A DNA stretch of 22,054 bases, taken from DATKLX01 sp035542155 (GTDB lineage: Bacteria > Chloroflexota > Anaerolineae > Anaerolineales > Anaerolineaceae). Shown one piece after another: positions 1 through 8,591 of this stretch (the first letter of the stretch is position 1; every line of letters begins with the position of its first letter). The stretch is from the NCBI GenBank assembly GCA_035542155.1, contig DATKLX010000228.1, positions 1-22,054 on the forward strand, given 5' to 3'. The notes under the pieces were generated by a model that did not search any database, was not told the origin of the DNA, and was given only the letters and a program-made list of their open reading frames with translations. The position numbers and the translations under genes are program-made.

Positions 1-806
1 CAGGATTTCGTCGCTTCCGCGGACCTCAGCATTGTTTTTTCGAAACCGAGACCGTCTGGCAGGCTGTCAAACAATCCCTGGGCCAGGACGGATGAGCTGA
101 GCTGGGTAGCCTGGTCTTTCCATCCGATGGCGCTCTGGTTGGCCGTAGCCCAAAAAACGGCTTCCCGGCGGTTGGGAATGTGAGCCGAGGTCTCATAGTC
201 GATCAACCGGTCAATATAGTCCTGGTAATCGGCGGCTTGCTCGAAAGCAAGCCGGCCCACTCCATATTCCCCGGCCAACTGGTACTGCAGCCGCCAGGGG
301 ATCCGCTCGGGGCCGCCAACCAGCAGCAGGTAGTAGGGGACCGTTTCCGCATCCCCGAAACCGCTCTGGACCCCGTTGCAGGCCAGGAACTGGTTGGCCG
401 ACCATCCGGGACGATACGTAAAAACGGGCGCATCTTTCCCTATCAGGCGGCTGCGGTGCTCGACCAACACCTGGATGGCGTTGCGAACCTCCACGCTTTC
501 GTCCTGGGCAAAAATCACACCCCAGTTGGCCTCTTGAATGTCGTCCAGGTTTGCGGCAAATCCATACGTCTTTGCGCTCTTGCGTTTTTGGGCGAGTTTC
601 AAAGCATTCTGCTCGCCCTGGGGGACCTGGCGCAGTTCGTCTTGAGCGATCTGGACGAGGTCGTTCAAAGTGACCGGAGGAGACAGATAACTTCCGGTGA
701 CATAATCGACGCCGTTCAAAAAAATTTCTTGCTGGTCGTTCCGTTCTTCTGCTGGCAAGTCTTTCCCCTTCTTTTCAGGCGATTTCAGCCGTGAATGCAC
801 CCTCAT
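1..806 (-). CDS. Gingipain-like (C25 family) clan-CD peptidase, N-terminal part only
   Basis: The open frame starts at an ATG whose last two bases are shared with the TGA of the STAND gene upstream (ATGA overlap) and runs off the left edge, so 268 codons are visible. After a charged N-terminus and a helical segment, residues about 155-220 read PYYLLLVGGPERIPW, then YGVGRLAF, then DYQDYIDRLIDYE. This order (a strand ending LLVG, a variable loop, a VGR strand, a helix ending in YE) matches the N-terminal subdomain of gingipain-type C25 peptidases as I know them. The catalytic His and Cys would lie beyond the window, so activity cannot be judged. No signal peptide is seen, unlike secreted gingipains, which suggests an intracellular protease. 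The overlap implies translational coupling to the STAND ATPase, which may control it. The family call is by motif order only. Confidence 0.6.
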   Translation of the reverse strand, partial: MRVHSRLKSPEKKGKDLPAEERNDQQEIFLNGVDYVTGSYLSPPVTLNDLVQIAQDELRQVPQGEQNALKLAQKRKSAKTYGFAANLDDIQEANWGVIFAQDESVEVRNAIQVLVEHRSRLIGKDAPVFTYRPGWSANQFLACNGVQSGFGDAETVPYYLLLVGGPERIPWRLQYQLAGEYGVGRLAFEQAADYQDYIDRLIDYETSAHIPNRREAVFWATANQSAIGWKDQATQLSSSVLAQGLFDSLPDGLGFEKTMLRSAEATKS

Positions 807-3800
807 TGCGTGTCGTAAACAGATTCGTATCGCAACTTTTTCAACATTGCCGGGTCGCCAAAAGGATTCTGGCCCTTCGTAAGCATATCAATCCACCGTT
901 GGCGTTTATGGATGATATTCTGATATTCGGGAATCTCGATCGATTTTTGCCTGGCCCAGGAAATCATCGCCTGGAAATTATCGATGGCCTCCTGGAAGTG
1001 TGGGCGGCCTGCCATTGCCAGGGCAACCGCCAGTGTGTCTTGAGCATTGGCTTTATCTTTGTCGGGCGTCAGGCTTACCGATAAACGGCACAAATCCAGC
1101 ACCTGGCCGGCATAACCATCCAGGCTTCCAAACCAGCAGATATCATTCAGAATATTGGTGTCGGTGGTATGTGAGGAAGCCAGCGAAGTAAATAACCCGG
1201 CTGCCACATCTTTTCTTCCACTCTGCGCCGCCTGGTCAGCCTGGGAGAAGGTTGACAGGATTTCCATATCCGGGCAGGTTTCAACCCGGGGATAATCCGG
1301 GAAATATCGATCCCATTCTTCCTGGGTCAGGTTGCGGCCGGCGCGGTAGCACAATGCCTGTTGCAGACCGGCTTTATCCAGATGGGTCACAAACTGGATC
1401 GGCCATTGGCTGACAATCCCGTTCCCTAACACGTCAGGCCGGTTGAAATCATAATCAAATGTGGTAATGGACCTTTCATCTGGGGTGAAGGCCAGTTTCG
1501 TATTTACATTCGCCTGGATCCCGGTTTGGAATTCGGCGGCTTCTCTGCCGCCCTGAACATCCCATAAAACCAGCAAGCCGTTCCGGTCCAGCGAGGCTAA
1601 ATAACGGCCGCTTGGGCTGGCAGCAATTTTGTAAATCGTGGTGTGGTGCATGGAAGGAAACCAGTTCGTTCGTTCGTCGCAGGTTCGGGTATCCCACAAC
1701 CGTACGCGCATATCGCCGCTGACTGTAGCCAGCCAGAGGCCGTCCGGGCTGTAGACTGCATCCCAAATCTTATTGGTATGTCCGGAGATATCGCATTTTC
1801 GGCTGATTTCTGGCAGGTTCATGATATATCCGAGATCGCCTTCCCCGATAAAAAGTAATTTTCCATCCGGGCTGACGACCATTTCATCGATGTTCACTTC
1901 CCGATTGAATGTGAATGGCTCAGGCGCCGCGCCGGGACCATCCCACAGGATAAGCTGGTTGAGGTGGGTAAGATCCCGGGAGATCATACGATGGTTCGTT
2001 TGATCTGCTATTGGGAACTGCAGCAGGGTATCCAGATGAACCGGATGACCATCCGGCTGCGCGACAGGCTGCCCCGAGTCATCCACCTTCCAGCGTTGGA
2101 TTTCGGAAGTGCTGAACTTCTCATCCGCATAACCGATCGTATACAGATATTTTCCATCCTCGCTGAAATTCATATCATAGACATTCTGATTCGCGACCTC
2201 GAGGCCGGGGCCGGCGAACAGACCATGATTCAAGTCATAGAAGATAAGTTTTTTCTCGCGGATCATCGCCAGCCATTTCCCGTCTGGCCTGATCGCGGAT
2301 GCATCGATGATATGATTCGAGTCGGCCAGGTACGCCAGGCGGTTTTGAAAAGATTCTTGCGCATCCAGGAAACGAACAGAACCGTCGCTTTGGCCTACGG
2401 CCAGGTAATTTCCCGGGTCATCAAAAGCCAGATTAAGAATATATCCAAAATAGCCTATAATCGGCGTTCCATGGGGCTTCCAGGTTTGTGTGTCCCACGT
2501 CAGGATCGTCCCATCCCCGCCGCCGGCTGCCAGCAAGTTTCCAACCTTGCTAAACGCAACCGCGATCACCCACTGGGAATGTCCGGTTAACGGCGATCCG
2601 CTAATTTCTTTTTTTGTCTTGATATCCCACACCTGGACAATGCGTTCACCTCTCCCGGCGGCTAAGAGAGTGCCTTCAGGATTAAAATCGATGCTAAGCG
2701 CCTGACCTTGCGATGGAGTTTCATCTGGATTGAGCAAATCCGGTTTTAACTGAACAGCGGTAGAAAGATTGACCTTCCATAATTTGATATTTCCAGCCTG
2801 GTCGCCGGTTGCCAGCATGTTTCGATCCACAGGATTGAACTTGAGTGACCAGATGCGGCTCCCCGTATTTCCCAGGAAGATACAATGAGGATCGTGCGTT
2901 TTCATGTTCCACAGGCAAATCTCTCCCGAGGCAGATCCGCCTGCTAACAGGGAAGCATCCGTGTTGAAAGCCAAGGCTCTGGCCGAAAATGGCTTGCCGT
3001 CCGGGCCAAATAAATCTCCACCAGACGGCTTGCGGGTTTTGTAATCCCACACGCGAGTCGTATCGGTGGTGTTTTTATAGTCAAATCCGGCGGCAAGCAG
3101 TGGAGTATCCGCCTGGTTGCTTGCCGTCGCAGAATAAATATACCCATCGGTCCGGATCGGTTCGCCATCGATAAACGGATGAAAACTGCCCAGGTACCAG
3201 AAGATGATTTGTCCATCTGCTCCAGCGGATATCAGGGTATTTCCATCCGGCAAGAACAGGACGCTGTTGACGAATGTCCCAGGCTGATGGCCGCGGAAAT
3301 AATTCTCCAATCGATTCCCATTGGAGAGCAGCAGATTCCCCTTCTGATAGGCATCCTGAGATACTGTCTGTCCATCTGGTATATCGTCTGCAAATTTTCC
3401 AGCTTGCAGGGTTAATAACATCGCCAGGTCGGCAGAATCCGCCGACAGAATTTCGGCCTCATTGATCACTTTGCCAAGGTGGTTAACTTTTTTTTGATCC
3501 TCCGCGATCTTCTGGCTTTCCTCAGCCTTCCTTTGACTATCTTTCGCTTTTTTTTCGCTTTCCACGGCTTGCAGGCGGTTCTGATCCGCTAATGCCCTGG
3601 CGGTATCCGCCTCCTGCTTCTGCTCTTCAGCAACATTTCGCGCCTCGTCGGCTTGCACCTTAAATAAAGACACAACCAGAACAGTAATTACCAGGACCGC
3701 TATAGCCAGACCGGTCAACAGGCGGCGGCGGTTAATCGATTTTTGTTCCGCAATGGATTCCTCCAGGAATGTCCTTTCTACGGGGGTCAATTCTTTCGAA

Positions 3801-5275
3801 TGAGCCTGTTCCCAGGCCTGCGCCTCTTTCAGCTCCTGGCCGATCAGGAGTAAAGTTTTGGGCCGGTCGGGATGCTCATCCCATACCCGGGCCTGTTTTT
3901 GGAGCAGGCTCAGGTTCTCCTTGCGCCATTCCGCGTTGCTCTGCAGGATCGGGCTAATGAAACGGTCGTGCGACAGCTCAACCCAGGTAATCCCCCGGCG
4001 GATTTCCGTCCGGACCAGGTAGGCTGAGGAGAGAAGATCGATAACACGGGGATCTAATCCCGCCTCGCGTTCAGATCCCAAAGCGGCCTGCCTGCGGATG
4101 CCATGCTCGGTAATCAGAGACTGCTCAATCCAGTCGCGGATGGAGCGTTCTGGAATCCAGGTGGTTTTCGCGATCTCGCTGACCTTTTCGTTGAAATACC
4201 CGAGCAAAGCGATGTTCACGTCGCCAGCGTCATCTACGTCCTGAACGGAAATTTTCCTGCCGGTCGTATTCATGATGGACCACAAGCGCGTGCAAACGAC
4301 CTGCAGTTGGACCGGTTCTACGTACGGCCCTGGCTGCTCAATCCATTCGCCCGAAGGAGTTTGTATGCTCACGGAGCGCAGGTTATTGATCAGCTCCGTC
4401 ACAGCCTCCGGCTCATACATATTCGGGGCGGGCCGGATGATCGCTTCCCGGGCCTTCTTTTCATCTAAAAGACCCAGGCGAAAGGTGTTTTTCAGGCGGG
4501 TGGGAATAATATCCTTGTAGGGCTCGATCGCTGCCAGATAATCTTCACGCATCGCAAAGAGGCCCCATCGATTGGGATCCTCGAACGTTTCCCCAACCTG
4601 GTTGAAAAATTCCTCTTTGCGCTCCACGTCGAACGGATCCAGGGTCAGGACTTCCTCGAACTGGTCAAAGATCAGGGCCAGGCGTTGTGGGCGGCCAGGT
4701 CCGGACGAAAGCCGGCCGCTTCTGGGAGAAGCGCTCAACCCCGGGTCCCCGGTAGGGCCGGGTTCACTTCCATTACCATCTTTCCTGCCGCGCGCCGCGG
4801 CTGTTTCGCGAGTCACGGCGGTATGCGATACCGGCTGGAGGCTTTCCTGGGAAAAGCTGGTGAATATCGTTCCATCCTCGCTGCGGCGGGTCACGTACTC
4901 GTTCAGGCGCATGCGCGCCAGCGTCTCCTGATTGGTTTGGCGATCTTCCGGTCTCAGGCTTTGTTCGATCGACTGGATCGTGGCGTAAACAAAGCGGTTC
5001 ATCCCCGGCAGTCCGCGCAGCTCCTCCGGTGGGGAGAGGCTGAGGCGGATCAGGCAAACCCGGAAATGTTGTTGTTCCAGGGCAGGGATGATTTTTGCGT
5101 TGATCAAGGAAGATTTTCCGGCACCGGATGATGAGTAGAGCAGTACGATCCGCTCGGCCAGCAAGAGATAGGTTAGCTCGCTGGCCTCCAGATCTCGCCC
5201 AAATAATTCTTCGCCCTGTGAATAGGGCCGGGGACCAGCGTACGGCGATTTCGCCTCTGAGGGTTGGCTGCTCAT
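803..5275 (-). CDS. nSTAND1-type NTPase with membrane segment, coiled coil, WD40 repeats and TPR-like tail
   Basis: The 1490-residue protein starts with PYAGPRPYSQGEELFGRD, typical of novel-STAND NTPases. Walker A (SSSGAGKSS) is at about 48-56 and Walker B (LIFDQFEEVL) at about 201-210. AMREDY (about 241-246) and a winged-helix-like part ending in LSHDRF (about 434-439) follow. One hydrophobic segment (about 520-538) is preceded by RRR, and a Lys/Glu/Ala-rich coiled coil covers about 541-600. About 12-14 WD40-like units fill about 660-1295, for example LAAGGGDGTILTWD and LATVSGDMRVRLWD. A RNLTQEEWDRYFP motif (about 1314-1326) and a TPR-like helical tail (about 1345-1470) close the protein. 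STAND proteins are signal-dependent NTPase switches; WD40 repeats usually sense the ligand. Its start overlaps the CHAT-SIR2 stop by one base (TGATG). The presumed role is sensor and switch for the flanking proteases. Confidence 0.9.
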   Translation of the reverse strand: MSSQPSEAKSPYAGPRPYSQGEELFGRDLEASELTYLLLAERIVLLYSSSGAGKSSLINAKIIPALEQQHFRVCLIRLSLSPPEELRGLPGMNRFVYATIQSIEQSLRPEDRQTNQETLARMRLNEYVTRRSEDGTIFTSFSQESLQPVSHTAVTRETAAARGRKDGNGSEPGPTGDPGLSASPRSGRLSSGPGRPQRLALIFDQFEEVLTLDPFDVERKEEFFNQVGETFEDPNRWGLFAMREDYLAAIEPYKDIIPTRLKNTFRLGLLDEKKAREAIIRPAPNMYEPEAVTELINNLRSVSIQTPSGEWIEQPGPYVEPVQLQVVCTRLWSIMNTTGRKISVQDVDDAGDVNIALLGYFNEKVSEIAKTTWIPERSIRDWIEQSLITEHGIRRQAALGSEREAGLDPRVIDLLSSAYLVRTEIRRGITWVELSHDRFISPILQSNAEWRKENLSLLQKQARVWDEHPDRPKTLLLIGQELKEAQAWEQAHSKELTPVERTFLEESIAEQKSINRRRLLTGLAIAVLVITVLVVSLFKVQADEARNVAEEQKQEADTARALADQNRLQAVESEKKAKDSQRKAEESQKIAEDQKKVNHLGKVINEAEILSADSADLAMLLTLQAGKFADDIPDGQTVSQDAYQKGNLLLSNGNRLENYFRGHQPGTFVNSVLFLPDGNTLISAGADGQIIFWYLGSFHPFIDGEPIRTDGYIYSATASNQADTPLLAAGFDYKNTTDTTRVWDYKTRKPSGGDLFGPDGKPFSARALAFNTDASLLAGGSASGEICLWNMKTHDPHCIFLGNTGSRIWSLKFNPVDRNMLATGDQAGNIKLWKVNLSTAVQLKPDLLNPDETPSQGQALSIDFNPEGTLLAAGRGERIVQVWDIKTKKEISGSPLTGHSQWVIAVAFSKVGNLLAAGGGDGTILTWDTQTWKPHGTPIIGYFGYILNLAFDDPGNYLAVGQSDGSVRFLDAQESFQNRLAYLADSNHIIDASAIRPDGKWLAMIREKKLIFYDLNHGLFAGPGLEVANQNVYDMNFSEDGKYLYTIGYADEKFSTSEIQRWKVDDSGQPVAQPDGHPVHLDTLLQFPIADQTNHRMISRDLTHLNQLILWDGPGAAPEPFTFNREVNIDEMVVSPDGKLLFIGEGDLGYIMNLPEISRKCDISGHTNKIWDAVYSPDGLWLATVSGDMRVRLWDTRTCDERTNWFPSMHHTTIYKIAASPSGRYLASLDRNGLLVLWDVQGGREAAEFQTGIQANVNTKLAFTPDERSITTFDYDFNRPDVLGNGIVSQWPIQFVTHLDKAGLQQALCYRAGRNLTQEEWDRYFPDYPRVETCPDMEILSTFSQADQAAQSGRKDVAAGLFTSLASSHTTDTNILNDICWFGSLDGYAGQVLDLCRLSVSLTPDKDKANAQDTLAVALAMAGRPHFQEAIDNFQAMISWARQKSIEIPEYQNIIHKRQRWIDMLTKGQNPFGDPAMLKKLRYESVYDTQ

Positions 5276-7371
5276 CAGGCCATCTCTTTCATATTTTCAT
5301 CGAATGAGACGAAAAATTCGTCCACGGATCCCCAGTAGACGTAGATTTGTTCCAGGCCAAAATATTTCTCCAGGTAATCGGTGGCCATCCGGGAATTCGT
5401 CAGGCGTTCCTCTTCCGGTTCCAACTGCGCGGCGATGTGCGAAAAATCATGCCGAAGCTGGCTGCCACCCAGCGTGTGCAGGTAACGGAAAAGGATGCGA
5501 AATTTCCACTCTTCCAACTTGAAGCCCAAAAAAAGGAGGGAATTGCTTGCCATCACTTCCTTGACGATCCCCGGCACCAAGTCCCGGTTGCGGGCCAGGC
5601 CGATCAGAAAATCGAGGTAATCGTCTTCGCTCAGGACGATGGAGGCCGTCTGGTTGATATGCCCAAACAGGTGGTACACCAGCGGCCGCTGCGGAGAAGG
5701 GATTTCTTTTAATTTTGCGAGCTCGGGGCAGGTTCGCGGAACCGCATCGTTCCAGGGGCTGATCCGAACCTGGGGATCCTTTCCCTGTTTCTTTAGAGCC
5801 AGAGCCAGCAGATCCAGCGGGCTGGTGGTGATAAAGACCGGCAGATCTAACCGGGCCAGGCGCAGGTGAGCTTCGTTTGGCTCTTTGGACCAGCGAAAAT
5901 CGGTTGCCTGCCGCATGGCTTCGGCAAGGGATGGCGGCATCCATTTTCCGGCGCTTTCGCGCAGATCGGCGGTCAGCCCTTCTCCTTCTCGCTTTGTCAG
6001 CTCCCGGCTCATCTCATTCATCCAGCGGATTCGCAGGCCACCCGGATTGAGCCCTCTTTTGGGATCGGTGGCCAGGAATTGGGCCACGCGAGGCAGGTCT
6101 TCCCGATCGTAAACGGCCATCGGGTAGTTGAATTCTTGCGCCCAACGCAGGGCCAGCTCTCGCTCACCACCGAACCAGGACTCGGTCAATCCTGGGCCTA
6201 TAATCGGAGAACATTTCTCGCCCTGGATGCTGTAACGTAAAGCATCCCATCGTTGAAACGAACCATCTGCATCCCGAAAACCGGCGGTATACCAGAGGCT
6301 GCCGCTCCTCAGGCGCATAAAGAGCGCTGGCATCCAATAATCCGGTTGATGGCTTACCATGGCGCGCCCGGAGGCTACCGCGCGGTCGATGAGCCCATTC
6401 TGCTGTAGCTCCTGGAAGAACTCCTTTAGAAAAATCCCTCCCGTTTCAAAGCTGAGATTGCCTTGCATCGCCAGCACTGCGGGGATCCCGGCTTCGACCA
6501 GTTTGGGACCCAGGGATAAGAGCATATCGCCCTTAATCTTCCCAGCAGTCTGGCAGGCAATCAGCACGATCAGTCGCGGCCGCGTGCCGAGTTCGATCAA
6601 CCTTTCCACCAGGCGTGTGGTAGATACCTCATCGTCGACGCTTCCGTCTGATGTTTCCAGTAACAGGTGGGTCTCGTTATTTTTTGTAAAACCGTGACAG
6701 ATAAAACACAGAACATCATAGGGGGTCTTCTGGAGTTGGTCCGCCATCGCTTCAAGGCTGGCAGGAGTAGCCTGGCTTTGCTGATTCAGAATGGTCACCG
6801 GTATGTTGTTTCCAAGCGACTCACACAGCCGCGATGTCTCGGCAGCTATATCGATGGGCGGGAATCGATCCGTATCCATTTTGGGGCTGGAGATCAGCGC
6901 CAGGGCTTGCAAGTTGCTGCGCGACCGGAGGCGGACAGGCTCCCAATCTCGGCTGGTCAGATAGCGGGAGAATACCATTTTTTGCTTCATGCAAAGGGGA
7001 ACTTGATCGTTTGGGTCTCGCAGGGTTTCCCAGTATAAGCTGTTCAACTCGGGGGTAAAGGGATCGACGAACAGGCGCACGCGTACATTTTCGCCGGCAG
7101 TCTGCGCCGAAGCCACCGCTTCGCGAAAAGAGCTTTTTGCACCTTCGCTGGAGAACAATGAGCTGGTGAGCAATTCGCCGTAAGTATCCGGGTCTCCCTC
7201 AGCGCGTAAAGCATCCAGATCGAATTGGGCCAGCATCACCTCATTGGCCCCGGGCCGGATATCCACTTCACTGTTGGGATGGCTGAAACGAAAATCTACC
7301 CGGTAACTCTGCGAGTCATAGCGATAGACCCAAATTTCAAGGTCAGCGAATAAATCTTCAGGCAGATTCAT
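5275..7371 (-). CDS. CHAT-domain caspase-like protease fused to a SIR2-like domain
   Basis: The chosen ATG at 7371 has GGAG seven bases upstream and gives 698 residues; a TTG nine codons upstream (7398) is possible but lacks such a site. In the longer numbering, an N-terminal beta-rich region ends with LNSLYWETLRDPND (about 119-132), usual before CHAT domains. The CHAT part carries the His of FICHGF (H235) and the Cys of LIACQTAG (C282), the expected clan-CD dyad. The region from about 390 to 640 is SIR2-like: IIGPGLTE (nucleotide-binding loop), FITTSPLDLL, VYHLFGH, SEDDYLDFLIG and LLFLGFKLEEW. The positions where NAD-cleaving SIR2 defence domains carry Asn (TTNYD) and His (LHG) read Ser and Phe here, so this half may bind rather than cleave. 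It is the first gene of the overlapping operon and probably an effector released by the STAND switch. Confidence 0.88.
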   Translation of the reverse strand: MNLPEDLFADLEIWVYRYDSQSYRVDFRFSHPNSEVDIRPGANEVMLAQFDLDALRAEGDPDTYGELLTSSLFSSEGAKSSFREAVASAQTAGENVRVRLFVDPFTPELNSLYWETLRDPNDQVPLCMKQKMVFSRYLTSRDWEPVRLRSRSNLQALALISSPKMDTDRFPPIDIAAETSRLCESLGNNIPVTILNQQSQATPASLEAMADQLQKTPYDVLCFICHGFTKNNETHLLLETSDGSVDDEVSTTRLVERLIELGTRPRLIVLIACQTAGKIKGDMLLSLGPKLVEAGIPAVLAMQGNLSFETGGIFLKEFFQELQQNGLIDRAVASGRAMVSHQPDYWMPALFMRLRSGSLWYTAGFRDADGSFQRWDALRYSIQGEKCSPIIGPGLTESWFGGERELALRWAQEFNYPMAVYDREDLPRVAQFLATDPKRGLNPGGLRIRWMNEMSRELTKREGEGLTADLRESAGKWMPPSLAEAMRQATDFRWSKEPNEAHLRLARLDLPVFITTSPLDLLALALKKQGKDPQVRISPWNDAVPRTCPELAKLKEIPSPQRPLVYHLFGHINQTASIVLSEDDYLDFLIGLARNRDLVPGIVKEVMASNSLLFLGFKLEEWKFRILFRYLHTLGGSQLRHDFSHIAAQLEPEEERLTNSRMATDYLEKYFGLEQIYVYWGSVDEFFVSFDENMKEMA

Positions 7372-7670
7372 AGTCCAGCTCCGGCGATTGAGGCCCAACC
7401 CAAGATCATTTGTTGCGGAAAGTTTTTAGGGAGATCGTTTCATGAGTGCTACGATCCCCCTTCTGGACCACCAGTTATCGAGATTAATTATATTATTTAT
7501 ACAAATATTACATCCGAATAAGAGTAAAATTCAAGTCCCAAGATTCCTGACACAACCAATACCTTCTGGGTATTTGAATCGAACCGGATCTGTTATATAT
7601 AAGATGCATGCAACTTTTTTGAATTGGCAACGTAGAGAATACGTAGGGTCCATTCACGAATAAAGTAGCA

Positions 7671-7682
7671 TACGCGCGCGTA
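7671..7682. repeat. Perfect palindrome TACGCGCGCGTA
   Basis: This 12-base perfect palindrome lies in the leader of the ABC operon, about 70 bases downstream of the candidate plus-strand promoter and 80 bases before the chosen start codon. It could be a dimeric repressor operator, but no regulator gene is adjacent and the alternating CG tract makes a palindrome easier to obtain by chance. Confidence 0.3.
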
Positions 7683-7726
7683 GTGTTTCTGAAGAAAGCG
7701 GCGCTGCATATACCCTCCTCGGGGGT

Positions 7727-7750
7727 CCAGTGCAGCAGGGTTATCACTGG
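7727..7750 (+). promoter_or_regulatory. Small hairpin abutting the ribosome binding site of the ABC ATPase gene
   Basis: CCAGTG (7727-7732) and CACTGG (7745-7750) form a six-base-pair stem with a 12-base loop. The stem ends exactly where the AAAGGAG ribosome binding site begins (7751-7757), six bases before the TTG start at 7764. It might affect ribosome access or transcript stability, but a stem this short can occur by chance. Confidence 0.3.
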
Positions 7751-7763
7751 AAAGGAGTCGATC

Positions 7764-8588
<825 letters not shown>

Positions 8589-8591
8589 GCC

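Larger units (their letters stand above)
7372..7763. promoter_or_regulatory. AT-rich divergent promoter region
   Basis: This gap lies between the divergently transcribed CHAT operon and the ABC operon and is much richer in A/T than either. For the minus strand, TTGAAT (7534-7529) and TAATAT (7510-7505) stand 18 bases apart, a plausible sigma-70-like promoter for the conflict operon with a leader of roughly 130 bases. For the plus strand, TTGAAT (7574-7579) is followed 16-18 bases later by TATATA or TATAAG (about 7596-7603). A perfect 12-base palindrome and a small hairpin lie closer to the ABC gene. The boxes were found by eye, and AT-rich DNA produces them easily. Confidence 0.4.

Noticed and set aside
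180..794. 204-codon open frame on the plus strand
   Set aside because: It lies antisense to the gingipain-like gene, whose protein has family motifs and an overlapping start with the STAND gene. The plus-strand product has no recognisable pattern.
7442..7663. 73-codon plus-strand frame in the divergent intergenic region
   Set aside because: A GGGAGA lies before its ATG, but the product has no domain character and it overlaps the best candidate promoters.
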